A stretch of 64,000 nucleotides of DNA. It comes from Petrimonas sulfuriphila. Lineage in GTDB: Bacteria; Bacteroidota; Bacteroidia; Bacteroidales; Dysgonomonadaceae. The DNA is taken from positions 2,418,001-2,482,000 of the forward strand of contig CP073276.1 in NCBI GenBank assembly GCA_038561985.1. The letters run 5' to 3'. Every line of letters starts with the position of its first letter. Position 1 is the first letter of the stretch. A program made the translations under genes and the position numbers. Shown piece by piece: positions 56,050-64,000 of the stretch. The notes under the pieces were generated by a model. That model saw nothing but the letters and a program-made list of their open reading frames with translations. It made no database searches and was not told the origin of the DNA.

Positions 56050-57117
56050 TCAGCTACGGTTCCGAATCACTTCTGCAACCTGATCAATTGCATCGATGTG
56101 TTTTTGTTGACAGGCAGGAAGTGTTGGTCTCCATACAGTCTGCATAAAACCTTTCAGTCGCTCCGGGGCAATCTTCTTTTCACAATATGTTACTGTTTCT
56201 CTGAAATTTATATCATTACTGTGGTTGCTGCCCGTTGGTACTTGGTCAAAACCATGCTCTTCAAGCCGATCGTATATCCTGACATATTTTTCATTCAATG
56301 CGTTGTCAAACTTTTCAAACTGAGTCCCATAGTACCAGTTACTCTGGAGTACAGATTTTGGCATCTTCTTAAAGAATTCATCCGGAAAACTCCATACATA
56401 ATCAGACCAGATCCAAGAACGGACATTCTGTTTTTCAACTTGTTCAGTCAGAAAATAGAAGTCGTGCCACCAAAGGTCACCCTGTCGTACCACCACATTT
56501 TGATGTGTTCTTTGGTTTTCTGCAGTCTCCTCGTCCATCCCGAGGTGGAAGAAACGGGGTTTATCAAATAAATCGATCACTTCATGAATTAGGTTGGAGC
56601 ATACCTTATAATATGTATCAGAGGAGATCATGCGTTGATAGGGTCCCAACCAGGCTTTGTGTCCTGTTGAAAAATTTAGTTTGGGTATGGGCTCCAATCC
56701 AAGTTCACGAATTGTCTTTAATTCTTTTTTCAATTGGGAGGGGCTCCAGGCTCCATTAACCGCAATTTCCGGGTGACTGTCGTATTTTACACCGTCTCCC
56801 AAATCAATTAAAACCATATTCATCCCCACATCAGCCATTCTGATTAATAAACGATCCCACATCTTTTTATCAAATGAAAGATCAGGGTGATATTTATGTG
56901 CCCAAAGATAGGCTTCCCGGCAATCATTACCCGTGAAAACTGAGTCCTGATAAGGTGCAGGTGTGTGATCTTCCCACATGTTGTAGCTCAAGTGAAGGAG
57001 ATTGGCCCAGATAAAATCATTTTTTTGTTTTCCGCTCTTTTCAGCGAAAAGAGATTGAGGGACATTGGCCATCAAGCTAGCTGCTGCGATACTCTGAATA
57101 AAATCTCTACGTTTCAT
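56050..57117 (-). CDS. Tat-exported GH20-like TIM-barrel protein
   Basis: 355 residues. Twin-arginine signal KRRDFIQSIAAASLMA. The mature protein reads as a single (beta/alpha)8 barrel: MADVGMNMVLIDLGDGVKYD, GLEPIPKLNFSTGHKAWLGP, PRFFHLGMDEETAENQ, SWIWSDYVWSFPDEFFKKMP, LQSNWYYG, GFMQTVWRPT. The H-L-G-M-D-E-E block resembles the catalytic H-x-G-x-D-E of family 20 hexosaminidases. It is smaller than classic GH20 enzymes and lacks their extra domain. Last gene of the murQ operon; cleavage of an N-acetylhexosamine glycoside would fit, but is inferred. Confidence 0.6.
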   Translation of the reverse strand: MKRRDFIQSIAAASLMANVPQSLFAEKSGKQKNDFIWANLLHLSYNMWEDHTPAPYQDSVFTGNDCREAYLWAHKYHPDLSFDKKMWDRLLIRMADVGMNMVLIDLGDGVKYDSHPEIAVNGAWSPSQLKKELKTIRELGLEPIPKLNFSTGHKAWLGPYQRMISSDTYYKVCSNLIHEVIDLFDKPRFFHLGMDEETAENQRTHQNVVVRQGDLWWHDFYFLTEQVEKQNVRSWIWSDYVWSFPDEFFKKMPKSVLQSNWYYGTQFEKFDNALNEKYVRIYDRLEEHGFDQVPTGSNHSNDINFRETVTYCEKKIAPERLKGFMQTVWRPTLPACQQKHIDAIDQVAEVIRNRS

Positions 57118-57133
57118 CGTTTTACTGTTTTAA

Positions 57134-59260
57134 TTATTGTGCTACGGCATAAACTCTGATTCCAGTCAAATCCACTTCCAAGATTGTTTTTCCCCGTGCC
57201 CGGGAAAGATGGATTTCCCTTGACTGATCTCCTAATTCAGGGCTATACAGATTTAGTTTTGTAATATCAAACTGTTTTGTGTCAATCTCAAACTTCAATA
57301 CGTTATTTTTAATACTCGATTCAATTCTACTTAATACGGGTGATTGACCGATATCTTTTACAGTTGGATGGGGAATTGCTTTCATATTGGTATTCATAAA
57401 ATGAATCACTCTCTTCCCTTTGTAATCACGTAACCTTACTACCCAACCGATATCGCCAGAGACCTGACGTACTATCGGTGAAAAGGACTTGTCCAGAACA
57501 AATTGCTGAAATACATTGTCGTTATCAGAAATTGAATCTATCAGTTTCAGATTTTTCCGCTTGCTGTTTATCAATATATCGGAAAGGGGTTTCTTCCTTA
57601 GGTTTCCTTTCTCATCGTGGGTGCCAAAGGGAAGAGAGACCCAGAGTGTACCTCCCCTGGATACATATTTTTCAATGGCATTATACTGGTTGTCAGATAG
57701 GGATGCCACACCATCGAGCAAGAGCGGACTCTTTTCTGAAAGCAGACAATTTACATCCGATAATTCTTTGTATCTGAGAATTCTATAACCAATATTATTT
57801 TCTAGAAATTTTTTTGACCACATTTTTGTCTTATTCCAGTGTTCTACACCTTTTTGGTCTTTCCAGCCGTTAATCCTGCAATAATAATTGTACACCAATC
57901 TAACTTCCGGAAGATCTTTCGATTGATGGTGATTGAGATCGCTGAGCTTCATTTCCCAATTGTTGTAAGGGCGGATCATATCTTCTGTCTCCATAGAATC
58001 GGCAGGGTCCTCTTCGTAAACCCGATGCTGAAATGTGCTTGCCCAGTTAGCCACTCCCCAGAAGCGTGCAAGGCTCCATCCCAGATAACCACCGTCGGGA
58101 TAAATGGTGTAGCTCAGGGCAATTGCGGGAGAATTACCTCTTTTCTCTGCAATATCTTTCTGTTGCAGTGCTTCAGCATCCATTTCTCCCCAGTTTACGG
58201 AGCGAATGTTGATCCCCACATTCTCCAACATATAAAAATCGAGTTTATCTGCAATACGTTCGAGGTTAAGAGATATTGAATTGAGTATGATGGGTCCGGT
58301 GCTCGAACAACAGGTGAAGAGCGGTTTATTGCCAATAACCTTTTTTACCATTGTTACATGATCGGCAATAATATCATCCTTCATTTTTATCCAGTCCCTG
58401 AACACAGGATTGCCATAGTTACCCCATTGGAGCATTGGTTTAGTAATATCTCCCCAGAAATTCGTGTCGGTTACCGGGGGAAACTCATGTCCATAATCGC
58501 GTTTGAATCTTTCTCTGCAATATTTGCAACCACAAGCCCTAAGACCCACATAGTCACACATATCATCGATTTCATAACCATCAAAGTCCACTTCTTTGAT
58601 GAGGCGCTCCAGGTATTTCTGATGCATATCCAGGAACCCCGGGTTGTTGTGACAGAAAGCCTCCATCTGGTATTGACGTGCATACCCTCTGCTACCATCA
58701 ATGATATCTACCTCAACAAGATCCCTGAAGAGATGCCCTTCATATTGTGCATGCTCCGCAGCTTCCGGATCATGAAACAGCAGAACATGATGACGATGTG
58801 TCCGGTGCAGTTTCTCCCGCTCTTCTTTTCCCCTCGGACGGTGTACATGATTACAGGAATAATGCTCGATAAACTTAATATCGTATTGGTTCAGTTCCTC
58901 CTTCACGAAATGAAAGTATTCATTCAGACGACCGAAATAGTTTGAATAGTCAAATCTCACATGAAAACCATAGTTCATGGCTGTATCAATATGGGCGCTG
59001 GCAAAACCTTCTGCCCTCCTTTTCACCTTGTCTTTAATGACCTTTTGCGACCAAAGCAAATCATCCAGTGTATTCCACCAGCTGGCAACCCGTCTGGGTC
59101 GGAAAGGGATATCTGGAGCTGTAATCAGTCTCTGATCCGGAGTGATGGAAAGAAATGGATGTTCTGCAACAGCAGAATAAAGTTGATTCCCCAATCCTGT
59201 TCCGGCAACAACCAGTGCGGAACTTTTGATAAAATCTCTTCTGTTGATAATTGTTTTCAT
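57134..59260 (-). CDS. Tat-exported GH42-like TIM-barrel protein with trimerisation-type domain
   Basis: 708 residues. Twin-arginine signal NRRDFIKSSALVVAGTG. The barrel spans about residues 50-420: HIDTAMNYGFHVRFDYSNYF, IKFIEHYSCNHVHRPRG, VDFDGYEIDDMCDYVGLRAC, then GCKYCRERF, and FYMLENVGINIRSVNWGEMD. The CGCKYC cluster recalls the zinc site of some GH42 beta-galactosidases. Residues 480-600 form a class-I-amidotransferase-like domain (LLLDGVASLSDNQYNAIEKY, VSRGGTLWVSLPFG), as in GH42 trimerisation domains, and a small beta domain ends the protein. Candidate acid residues are E and D in YEIDD. The substrate is unknown. The gene follows the SGNH gene in the operon. Confidence 0.6.
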   Translation of the reverse strand: MKTIINRRDFIKSSALVVAGTGLGNQLYSAVAEHPFLSITPDQRLITAPDIPFRPRRVASWWNTLDDLLWSQKVIKDKVKRRAEGFASAHIDTAMNYGFHVRFDYSNYFGRLNEYFHFVKEELNQYDIKFIEHYSCNHVHRPRGKEEREKLHRTHRHHVLLFHDPEAAEHAQYEGHLFRDLVEVDIIDGSRGYARQYQMEAFCHNNPGFLDMHQKYLERLIKEVDFDGYEIDDMCDYVGLRACGCKYCRERFKRDYGHEFPPVTDTNFWGDITKPMLQWGNYGNPVFRDWIKMKDDIIADHVTMVKKVIGNKPLFTCCSSTGPIILNSISLNLERIADKLDFYMLENVGINIRSVNWGEMDAEALQQKDIAEKRGNSPAIALSYTIYPDGGYLGWSLARFWGVANWASTFQHRVYEEDPADSMETEDMIRPYNNWEMKLSDLNHHQSKDLPEVRLVYNYYCRINGWKDQKGVEHWNKTKMWSKKFLENNIGYRILRYKELSDVNCLLSEKSPLLLDGVASLSDNQYNAIEKYVSRGGTLWVSLPFGTHDEKGNLRKKPLSDILINSKRKNLKLIDSISDNDNVFQQFVLDKSFSPIVRQVSGDIGWVVRLRDYKGKRVIHFMNTNMKAIPHPTVKDIGQSPVLSRIESSIKNNVLKFEIDTKQFDITKLNLYSPELGDQSREIHLSRARGKTILEVDLTGIRVYAVAQ

Positions 59261-59352
59261 GTAATACTTATATTTTTAACCCTATGGTATAAGCTTTCTG
59301 TCCCGAAAAATTGTTTAAACACCGGTTATATATGATTGTATTGTTTTCAACA

Positions 59353-60090
59353 CTATTCCGCATTATTCCGGAAGTTTTCAGATTCATTACTCAAAAAATG
59401 AGTTAACGAACGGAATAATGCATCTGCAATCAGCTCATGTCCCAGATCATTGGGATGGATACCGTCCAGGTATAGAAAATCAATATCACCCGCGACATGG
59501 GTTGCAGAAGCATGTCGGCTGAACAATTCCCAGGAATCAACTAACGCCACCTTTTGTTCTCTGGCGATAGCCCGTACACAGTTGGCATACTTCTCTACCT
59601 GGCTTTTTCTGAACTGCTCATACCTGCTACCCAAAGGATTCGGCGTGAGGAGGATTACATTTCCCCCTTGATCTTTTATTTTTTTGATAAAATATTCAAG
59701 GTTCTCACGGTATTTTACCAAAGGTATCCTTGGTTTGCCTTTGATTCCCTCATCCTGATAAGCATCATTCAGTCCGAAATTAATAATTACCCAATTGGGT
59801 CGGAGATCCAGCACATCGGTTTTAAACCGATCCATCCCGTGTTTTACCTTTGCAAAATCATTATCTTTAATTGACCCGGTATGGCTGCTTCCAACCCCTG
59901 AATTGACTACACAAGCACAAATGCCAGCCTGGGTAAGTTTCTCTTGTAACCTGACCGAATAGACTTTATCCACCCCTTTTCTAAAGGCAGTGGTGGAATT
60001 GCCAAAGGCCACAATCCTTAATGAGTCGGTCTGCGGCAGGGCAGAGATAGATATCAGAAAAAAGAATATGACAGAAAGAATTTTATTCAT
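59353..60090 (-). CDS. Secreted SGNH/GDSL-type hydrolase
   Basis: 245 residues with a Sec signal (ILSVIFFFLISISALPQ). SGNH blocks: I, IVAFGNSTTAFRKG (nucleophile Ser in G-N-S); II, VNSGVGSSHTGS (Gly); III, INFGLNDA (Asn); V, LDGIHPNDLGH (Asp and His). Such enzymes usually remove acetyl or acyl esters from carbohydrates. Its start codon overlaps the stop of the sugar-kinase gene by 4 bases, so it belongs to the murQ operon. Confidence 0.85.
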   Translation of the reverse strand: MNKILSVIFFFLISISALPQTDSLRIVAFGNSTTAFRKGVDKVYSVRLQEKLTQAGICACVVNSGVGSSHTGSIKDNDFAKVKHGMDRFKTDVLDLRPNWVIINFGLNDAYQDEGIKGKPRIPLVKYRENLEYFIKKIKDQGGNVILLTPNPLGSRYEQFRKSQVEKYANCVRAIAREQKVALVDSWELFSRHASATHVAGDIDFLYLDGIHPNDLGHELIADALFRSLTHFLSNESENFRNNAE

Positions 60091-60947
60091 GACAGATCTT
60101 TTCGGTGATAGGCAATCAATCCCTTTATCGGATCTTTATCAATAATTCCCAGTAGCATGCCCTGTTCAATAACTACCCTTTCCAGGAGTTCGCGAAAATA
60201 GTAAGCGATGGAACCGACACAGTTAAACTTGTATTTCCGGTAGTTGGGATACAGGACTACAATATTCCGGAAGAAATCCCGAAAGGCGCTGACTATCAGG
60301 TGTTCATAATAGGAGTCCTCCTGTAAATGATCACCTGCAAATTTTGCAAAGGAGGCGCAGTAACGATTGGCTAAAGGATGTTCATAAACTTTGTTCAACA
60401 AATCCGTACCGGTGAGATTATACGTTTGAAAAAAAACATCCCTGATTGTATCAGGCATCACTTCCCGGATATAATCTCCAATTAATTTCTTCCCTATATA
60501 ACTGCCGCTTCCTTCATCACCCAGCAGGAATCCAAGTGATTCAATATTGACTGTCACCTCTTCCCCGTTGTAAATACAGCTATTGGTTCCTGTGCCCAGG
60601 ATGGCGGCAAAACCTTCCTTATCACCCAACAGTGCACGGGCAGCAGCCAGCAGGTCGGTTTCAATAATAATCTGCGCCGATGTAAAGACACCTGATATTC
60701 CTTTTACAAGGATGTTGTCAGTCTCCTGAGAATAGCCTCCACCAGCACTATAGAAAAAGATTCTTTCAACACTACAGGTCTTCTCTTTCAGCTCTTCTGG
60801 CAGTTTCTTCTCCAGTGAGTCACGGATGTAGTCACTCCCCACGAAAAAAGGATGGTACCCCTCAGTCTCAAATTGCAGCACTTCCCCTGTCTGATCCAGC
60901 AGCACCCAGCTTGTCTTTGTTGATCCTCCATCAGCAATCAGTATCAT
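60087..60947 (-). CDS. BadF/BadG-type sugar kinase (N-acetylglucosamine or MurNAc kinase-like)
   Basis: 286 residues from the ATG at 60947, which begins MILIADGGSTKTSWVLLDQT, the phosphate-1 ATP motif of the family. Longer in-frame starts back to 61223 would overlap the transporter gene and add unrelated sequence. Other blocks: GTGTNSCIYNGE, LGFLLGDEGSGSYIGKKLIG and CVGSIAYYF. Members of this group phosphorylate GlcNAc or, in Tannerella-like bacteria, N-acetylmuramic acid. Together with murQ and a transporter the likely job is trapping the sugar as a 6-phosphate. Confidence 0.88.
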   Translation of the reverse strand: MILIADGGSTKTSWVLLDQTGEVLQFETEGYHPFFVGSDYIRDSLEKKLPEELKEKTCSVERIFFYSAGGGYSQETDNILVKGISGVFTSAQIIIETDLLAAARALLGDKEGFAAILGTGTNSCIYNGEEVTVNIESLGFLLGDEGSGSYIGKKLIGDYIREVMPDTIRDVFFQTYNLTGTDLLNKVYEHPLANRYCASFAKFAGDHLQEDSYYEHLIVSAFRDFFRNIVVLYPNYRKYKFNCVGSIAYYFRELLERVVIEQGMLLGIIDKDPIKGLIAYHRKDLS

Positions 60948-60994
60948 ATCAGTTAATAATTCGGTGTTAAAATTTGTGTAACTATTTTTTGTTG

Positions 60995-62266
60995 CTACCT
61001 CTTTCTGATTCTGATTTTGTGTCCCCACAAAGCGTAGAGCGCAATAATCATATAGCAGGGGACTACCATCCAGTATGCCTGACGTGCATCCAGGCTGCCA
61101 GCCAGTCGCTCGTAGATGAGCGGCAGTACGGCTCCTCCGGAAATAGCCATCACTAACAGGGAAGAGCCAGTCTTGGTGAATCGTCCCAAATCGGATATTG
61201 CCAGGGGCCATATGGAAGGCCACATCAAGGAGTTAGCCAATCCCAACAGCGCAATAAAAAGTACCGACACAAAACCACTGGTTAGCTGAGAGGCGATGAT
61301 GAAAATAATGCCGAGCAGTGCGGAAAATATGAGTGACTGCTGCTGAGAGAAGTATTTGGGGATACCGATGATTCCAATAACATAACCCGTCAGCATGAAA
61401 AAGAGGGTCATTGAAGTGAATAGCTTGGCACTGCTTAAAGCTATTCCCTGGTAAGAGCCATATCCTATAATGGTGTTCCCGGCAATCACTTCGACCCCTA
61501 CGTAAAGGAAGAGGGTGAAGACGCCTAGCATAAGGTGTGGGAACTGAACAATGCTTTTTTTTGAAGCGCTATAACTAGTCTCGGACGACCCCTCCGTTTC
61601 TTCCTCAACCACCTCCGGCAGTGAGGAAAAATAGATTGCCAAGGCAACCAGTACAAGCAAGGCTGCAATCAGCAGGTAGGGTACAATCACCTTGCGGGCC
61701 AGTTCATCGAGCACTACTGCTTTGTCGGCAGCGGCCATCGTCTCGAGTGCAGCAGTAAGTCCGTCTGCATCCTTCAGGACAATGGATCCCAAGATGAGGG
61801 GCCCCAGAATACCGGCAACACCATTGCAGATGCCCATGATGCTCATCCTGCGGGCTCCGCTTTCCCGGGGACCAAGAATGGTCACGTAAGGATTGGATGC
61901 GGTTTGCAGTATGGAAAGGCCTAATCCCTGGACAAACAGTCCGAGGAGGAAGATGGCATAAATACGGGTTATCGCTGCCGGAATAAACAGCAATGAACCA
62001 ACAGCCATGCTTACAAGACCAAATGTGAGTGCATTCTTGTAGCCGATCCTTTTCAGTAGATACCCTGAAGGGATCGCCATCACAAAATAGGAAATATAGA
62101 AGGCTGAGGAGACCAACATGGCCTGGATTGATGTCAATTCACAGGCAATCTGCAGATAAGGGATCAATACGGCGATAGCCCAGGTGACGAAGCCAAAAAT
62201 AAAAAATAATCCCCCGATAATCATTAAAGGGTAGAGATAAGCGTTCTTGCGTGCAGCATCCATCAC
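60995..62266 (-). CDS. MFS sugar transporter (FucP/NagP-like)
   Basis: 423 residues with about twelve predicted membrane helices. The opening PLMIIGGLFFIFGFVTWAIA and LVSSAFYISYFVMAIPSGYL, KRIGYK are typical of fucose/glucose-galactose/NagP-type sugar:H+ symporters; QTASNPYVTILGPRESGARR is the conserved loop after helix 4-5. Between kinase and murQ it is presumably the inner-membrane importer of GlcNAc, MurNAc or a related sugar. The start overlaps the end of murQ by 4 bases. Confidence 0.9.
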   Translation of the reverse strand: MMDAARKNAYLYPLMIIGGLFFIFGFVTWAIAVLIPYLQIACELTSIQAMLVSSAFYISYFVMAIPSGYLLKRIGYKNALTFGLVSMAVGSLLFIPAAITRIYAIFLLGLFVQGLGLSILQTASNPYVTILGPRESGARRMSIMGICNGVAGILGPLILGSIVLKDADGLTAALETMAAADKAVVLDELARKVIVPYLLIAALLVLVALAIYFSSLPEVVEEETEGSSETSYSASKKSIVQFPHLMLGVFTLFLYVGVEVIAGNTIIGYGSYQGIALSSAKLFTSMTLFFMLTGYVIGIIGIPKYFSQQQSLIFSALLGIIFIIASQLTSGFVSVLFIALLGLANSLMWPSIWPLAISDLGRFTKTGSSLLVMAISGGAVLPLIYERLAGSLDARQAYWMVVPCYMIIALYALWGHKIRIRKR

Positions 62267-63090
62267 TTTCTAATCCCTCCGTTTTGGTGTAACGTTTTCA
62301 AGGCATTGGCTACACTGCCTTGTTCAAGCAAAAACGTATGTGCCTGATCGTAGTCTCTGATATCGGATTTGTCCATCAAAATCCGCACAGCCCTGTCGGT
62401 AATCTTGCGGTTGATCAGCTGCACGTTTACCATTCTGTTGTCGAGCACCCTGCCCATTTGGATCCAGACCGTAGTGCTGATCATGTCAAACACCATCTTC
62501 TGTGAAGTGCCTGCTTTCATCCTGGTGCTGCCGGTCACGAACTCGGGGCCGGTGATAACTTCAACCGGATAGTCAGAGACTTCCGCGATCGGTGAGCCGG
62601 GGTTATTGACAATGCAGCAGGTGGTGATTCCGTTTTCTCTGCAATTCTTAAGGCCGCTCAATACAAAAGGTGTAGTTCCGCTGGCCGAGATGCCCACCAC
62701 GATGTCACGGGATGAGACACCCTTTTCGGTGAGCATCTGCCATGACTCTTCGGTATCGTCTTCTTTCTCTTCCAGCGCCAGTATCAGTTTATCTATACCA
62801 CCAGCGAGCACAGCGCAGATGGTATCATCTTCCATACCAAAGGTTGTGGGTAGTTCCAGTACATCAAGCACTGAAAGACGTCCACCTGTGCCAGCTCCCA
62901 GATAGATCATCCGTCCACCTGCTTTCACTTTCTCCACAACAGCATTCAAAAGCCTGTCGAGCTGCGGCTTGGCAGCCTCAACTGCCAGTGCAATTTTTTT
63001 ATATTCAGAAATCAATCCAGATGTCAGTTCTTCTACACTTTTCTTCTCCAGATCGTTGTATAACGAGGGTTGTTCGGTAATTTTTTCCAT
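62263..63090 (-). CDS. murQ: N-acetylmuramic acid 6-phosphate etherase
   Basis: 275 residues. SIS domain with the MurQ signatures: RMIYLGAGTGGRLSVLDVLE, then LPTTFG, VVGISASGTTPFVLSGL, PEFVTGSTRMKAGTSQKMVF and DMISTTVWIQMGRVLDNRMV. The Glu in VLELPTT matches the catalytic glutamate region. The enzyme cleaves the lactyl ether of MurNAc-6-P to GlcNAc-6-P and D-lactate in the cytoplasm. Operon order (ceramidase-fold protein, murQ, MFS, kinase, SGNH, two glycosidase-like genes) points to MurNAc or related amino-sugar salvage. Confidence 0.93.
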   Translation of the reverse strand: MEKITEQPSLYNDLEKKSVEELTSGLISEYKKIALAVEAAKPQLDRLLNAVVEKVKAGGRMIYLGAGTGGRLSVLDVLELPTTFGMEDDTICAVLAGGIDKLILALEEKEDDTEESWQMLTEKGVSSRDIVVGISASGTTPFVLSGLKNCRENGITTCCIVNNPGSPIAEVSDYPVEVITGPEFVTGSTRMKAGTSQKMVFDMISTTVWIQMGRVLDNRMVNVQLINRKITDRAVRILMDKSDIRDYDQAHTFLLEQGSVANALKTLHQNGGIRK

Positions 63091-63153
63091 ATTTGTCTTG
63101 ATGAGTAAAATAAGTTGTCCTGTTCGTTTATCTATATTAAATGTGTGAAATTT

Positions 63154-64000
63154 TTATCGGTTGTTATTTTTAATTTCAGTAAGGATCTTTTCTTCTACAT
63201 TCCACGGATAAGTATCGGGCATTCCATACCAGTAAAAGGAATCCATCCCTTCATAATTCCGCTTTTCGATATGTAAGTGAGTAGGTAGATAACTGGAAAC
63301 ATCGTTTGTATAACCGGTTACAGAGACCATTTGGCCTGGCCACATCTTCTTTACATGCAAACTGTAGGGTGTAGTTGTTTCCCGCGAGAAGCCCACCAGT
63401 TTCCAGTTCCCGACATTCAGTGTATGCACATAGACCGGCATCGGAAATTGCTTCGTTCCCCGTTTCAGGTAATCCAGCATGATCTCACCCCAGGTCTGGT
63501 TCCTTTCGGCAAGCATGGCGTTGGCATTGATTTTTTCATCCCCTGTATAGGCCAGGATCTCATCCCTGCTTTTCACCGGTACATCAAAAACAACGCTGTC
63601 GAGAAAAAAGGTGAGAGGCCCACCGATCTTTTCCATTGGACGATTCAGCACAGCCATCACTTCGTTGCCCAACTTTTCACCCGTCGTATATTCTGAATTG
63701 TCTGTCGGATTGATGTCCCCGGCGGTACCCTGTAAAAAGAGAGTACGGGTGATGCCGCTTTTTTCTTCGATCACTTTTCTCGCTACCCCCGGGAAGTTGG
63801 CAGAAAGTGTAAAACGATCCTCCGGTGAACTGAATACTGGATGGCACGCAGCAATAAAGAGACATCCTTCGCTTTGATCATGCAGATAACGGAAGCGAAG
63901 TACATCGACGGCATTATCATAGATCTCCGGATGATCCCTGAGGCTCCTGTTGTAGCCGAGCTGTGCACTGCCTCTGCCAATGAATAGTTCGGCTGGCTTA
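63154..64000 (-). CDS. Ceramidase-fold hydrolase, third type, 5' end outside window
   Basis: The frame is open continuously from the window edge to the stop at 63154 (about 282 residues); the first internal ATG is not the start. The reading is KPAELFIGRGSAQLGYNRSL, GCLFIAACHPVFSSPEDRF (metal His region), ANFPGVARKVIEEKSG, LFLQGTAGDINPTDNSE (position of the nucleophile loop, here GDINP without the usual serine), and VTGYTNDVSSYLPTHLHIEK, RNYEG, with the Tyr/Glu region. It belongs to the neutral/alkaline ceramidase N-domain family but to a different branch from types A and B. It lies 63 bases upstream of murQ on the same strand. Confidence 0.75.
   Translation of the reverse strand, partial: KPAELFIGRGSAQLGYNRSLRDHPEIYDNAVDVLRFRYLHDQSEGCLFIAACHPVFSSPEDRFTLSANFPGVARKVIEEKSGITRTLFLQGTAGDINPTDNSEYTTGEKLGNEVMAVLNRPMEKIGGPLTFFLDSVVFDVPVKSRDEILAYTGDEKINANAMLAERNQTWGEIMLDYLKRGTKQFPMPVYVHTLNVGNWKLVGFSRETTTPYSLHVKKMWPGQMVSVTGYTNDVSSYLPTHLHIEKRNYEGMDSFYWYGMPDTYPWNVEEKILTEIKNNNR

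Noticed and set aside
58358-58945. 195-residue plus-strand frame
   Set aside because: It is antisense to the GH42-like gene, which has clear motifs.
60948-61223. N-terminal extension of the sugar kinase
   Set aside because: It overlaps the transporter gene in another frame; the ATP-binding motif begins right at the ATG at 60947.

Overview
The window looks like chromosomal DNA of a saccharolytic, probably anaerobic member of the Bacteroidota (order Bacteroidales). The evidence is a SusC/SusD outer-membrane pair, Bacteroidota-type promoters (TTTG, about 20 bp, TAnnTTTG), an anaerobe-type Hcp/Crp nitrosative-stress locus, SufB, a GntP transporter next to a type-2 glycerate kinase, and many exported glycan-active enzymes. 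The genus is not determined; a Dysgonomonadaceae-like lineage is only a guess.

Layout. (1) 1-17100 is accessory. It starts with the end of a phosphodiester glycosidase gene and a TIM-barrel protein. A minus-strand cluster follows: an exported DegT-type PLP enzyme, a ceramidase-fold hydrolase and a propeller lipoprotein, then (after an IS110/IS1111 element) a second DegT and a second ceramidase-fold protein. Next comes an IS-rich zone with a decayed IS4 element, an IS1634-like remnant, an intact IS5/IS1182-type element that cuts into a GH16 lipoprotein gene, fragments of glycan enzymes and a ~230-250 bp direct repeat. (2) 17250-36520 is mostly core-like: hicAB-like genes; a nitrosative-stress locus (hcp, cupin, hemerythrin/PAS, DUF1858/DUF2249 and a Crp/Fnr regulator) with two matching palindromic operators; tandem Gfo/Idh oxidoreductases; aspS; tRNA-Pro; glycerate kinase/GntP; sufB; YceI; and lipoproteins. 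(3) At 36641 the sequence switches abruptly: only the last 39 codons of pheS are present, joined to a headless sulfatase. (4) 36642-64000 is again accessory: an SGNH/esterase fusion, oxidoreductase and glycosidase debris, SusC/SusD, a second copy of the DegT / ceramidase-fold / propeller module, a kelch protein, another DegT, and an operon of a ceramidase-fold protein, murQ, an MFS sugar transporter, a BadF-type sugar kinase, an SGNH hydrolase and two Tat-exported TIM-barrel proteins.

The most striking feature is the repeated module DegT -> ceramidase-fold -> propeller -> second ceramidase-fold protein. The DegT proteins keep the PLP lysine but carry twin-arginine (Tat) signals, which suggests cofactor-loaded aminotransferases acting outside the cytoplasm. 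The ceramidase-fold partners keep candidate zinc ligands but lack the expected nucleophilic serine. With the adjacent amino-sugar catabolic operon, this suggests (as inference) extracytoplasmic processing of an N-acylated amino sugar or amino cyclitol.

A caution on sequence quality: aspS, an essential gene, is broken twice by single-base homopolymer changes, and several IS frameshifts have the same character. Part of the pseudogenisation may be sequencing error.
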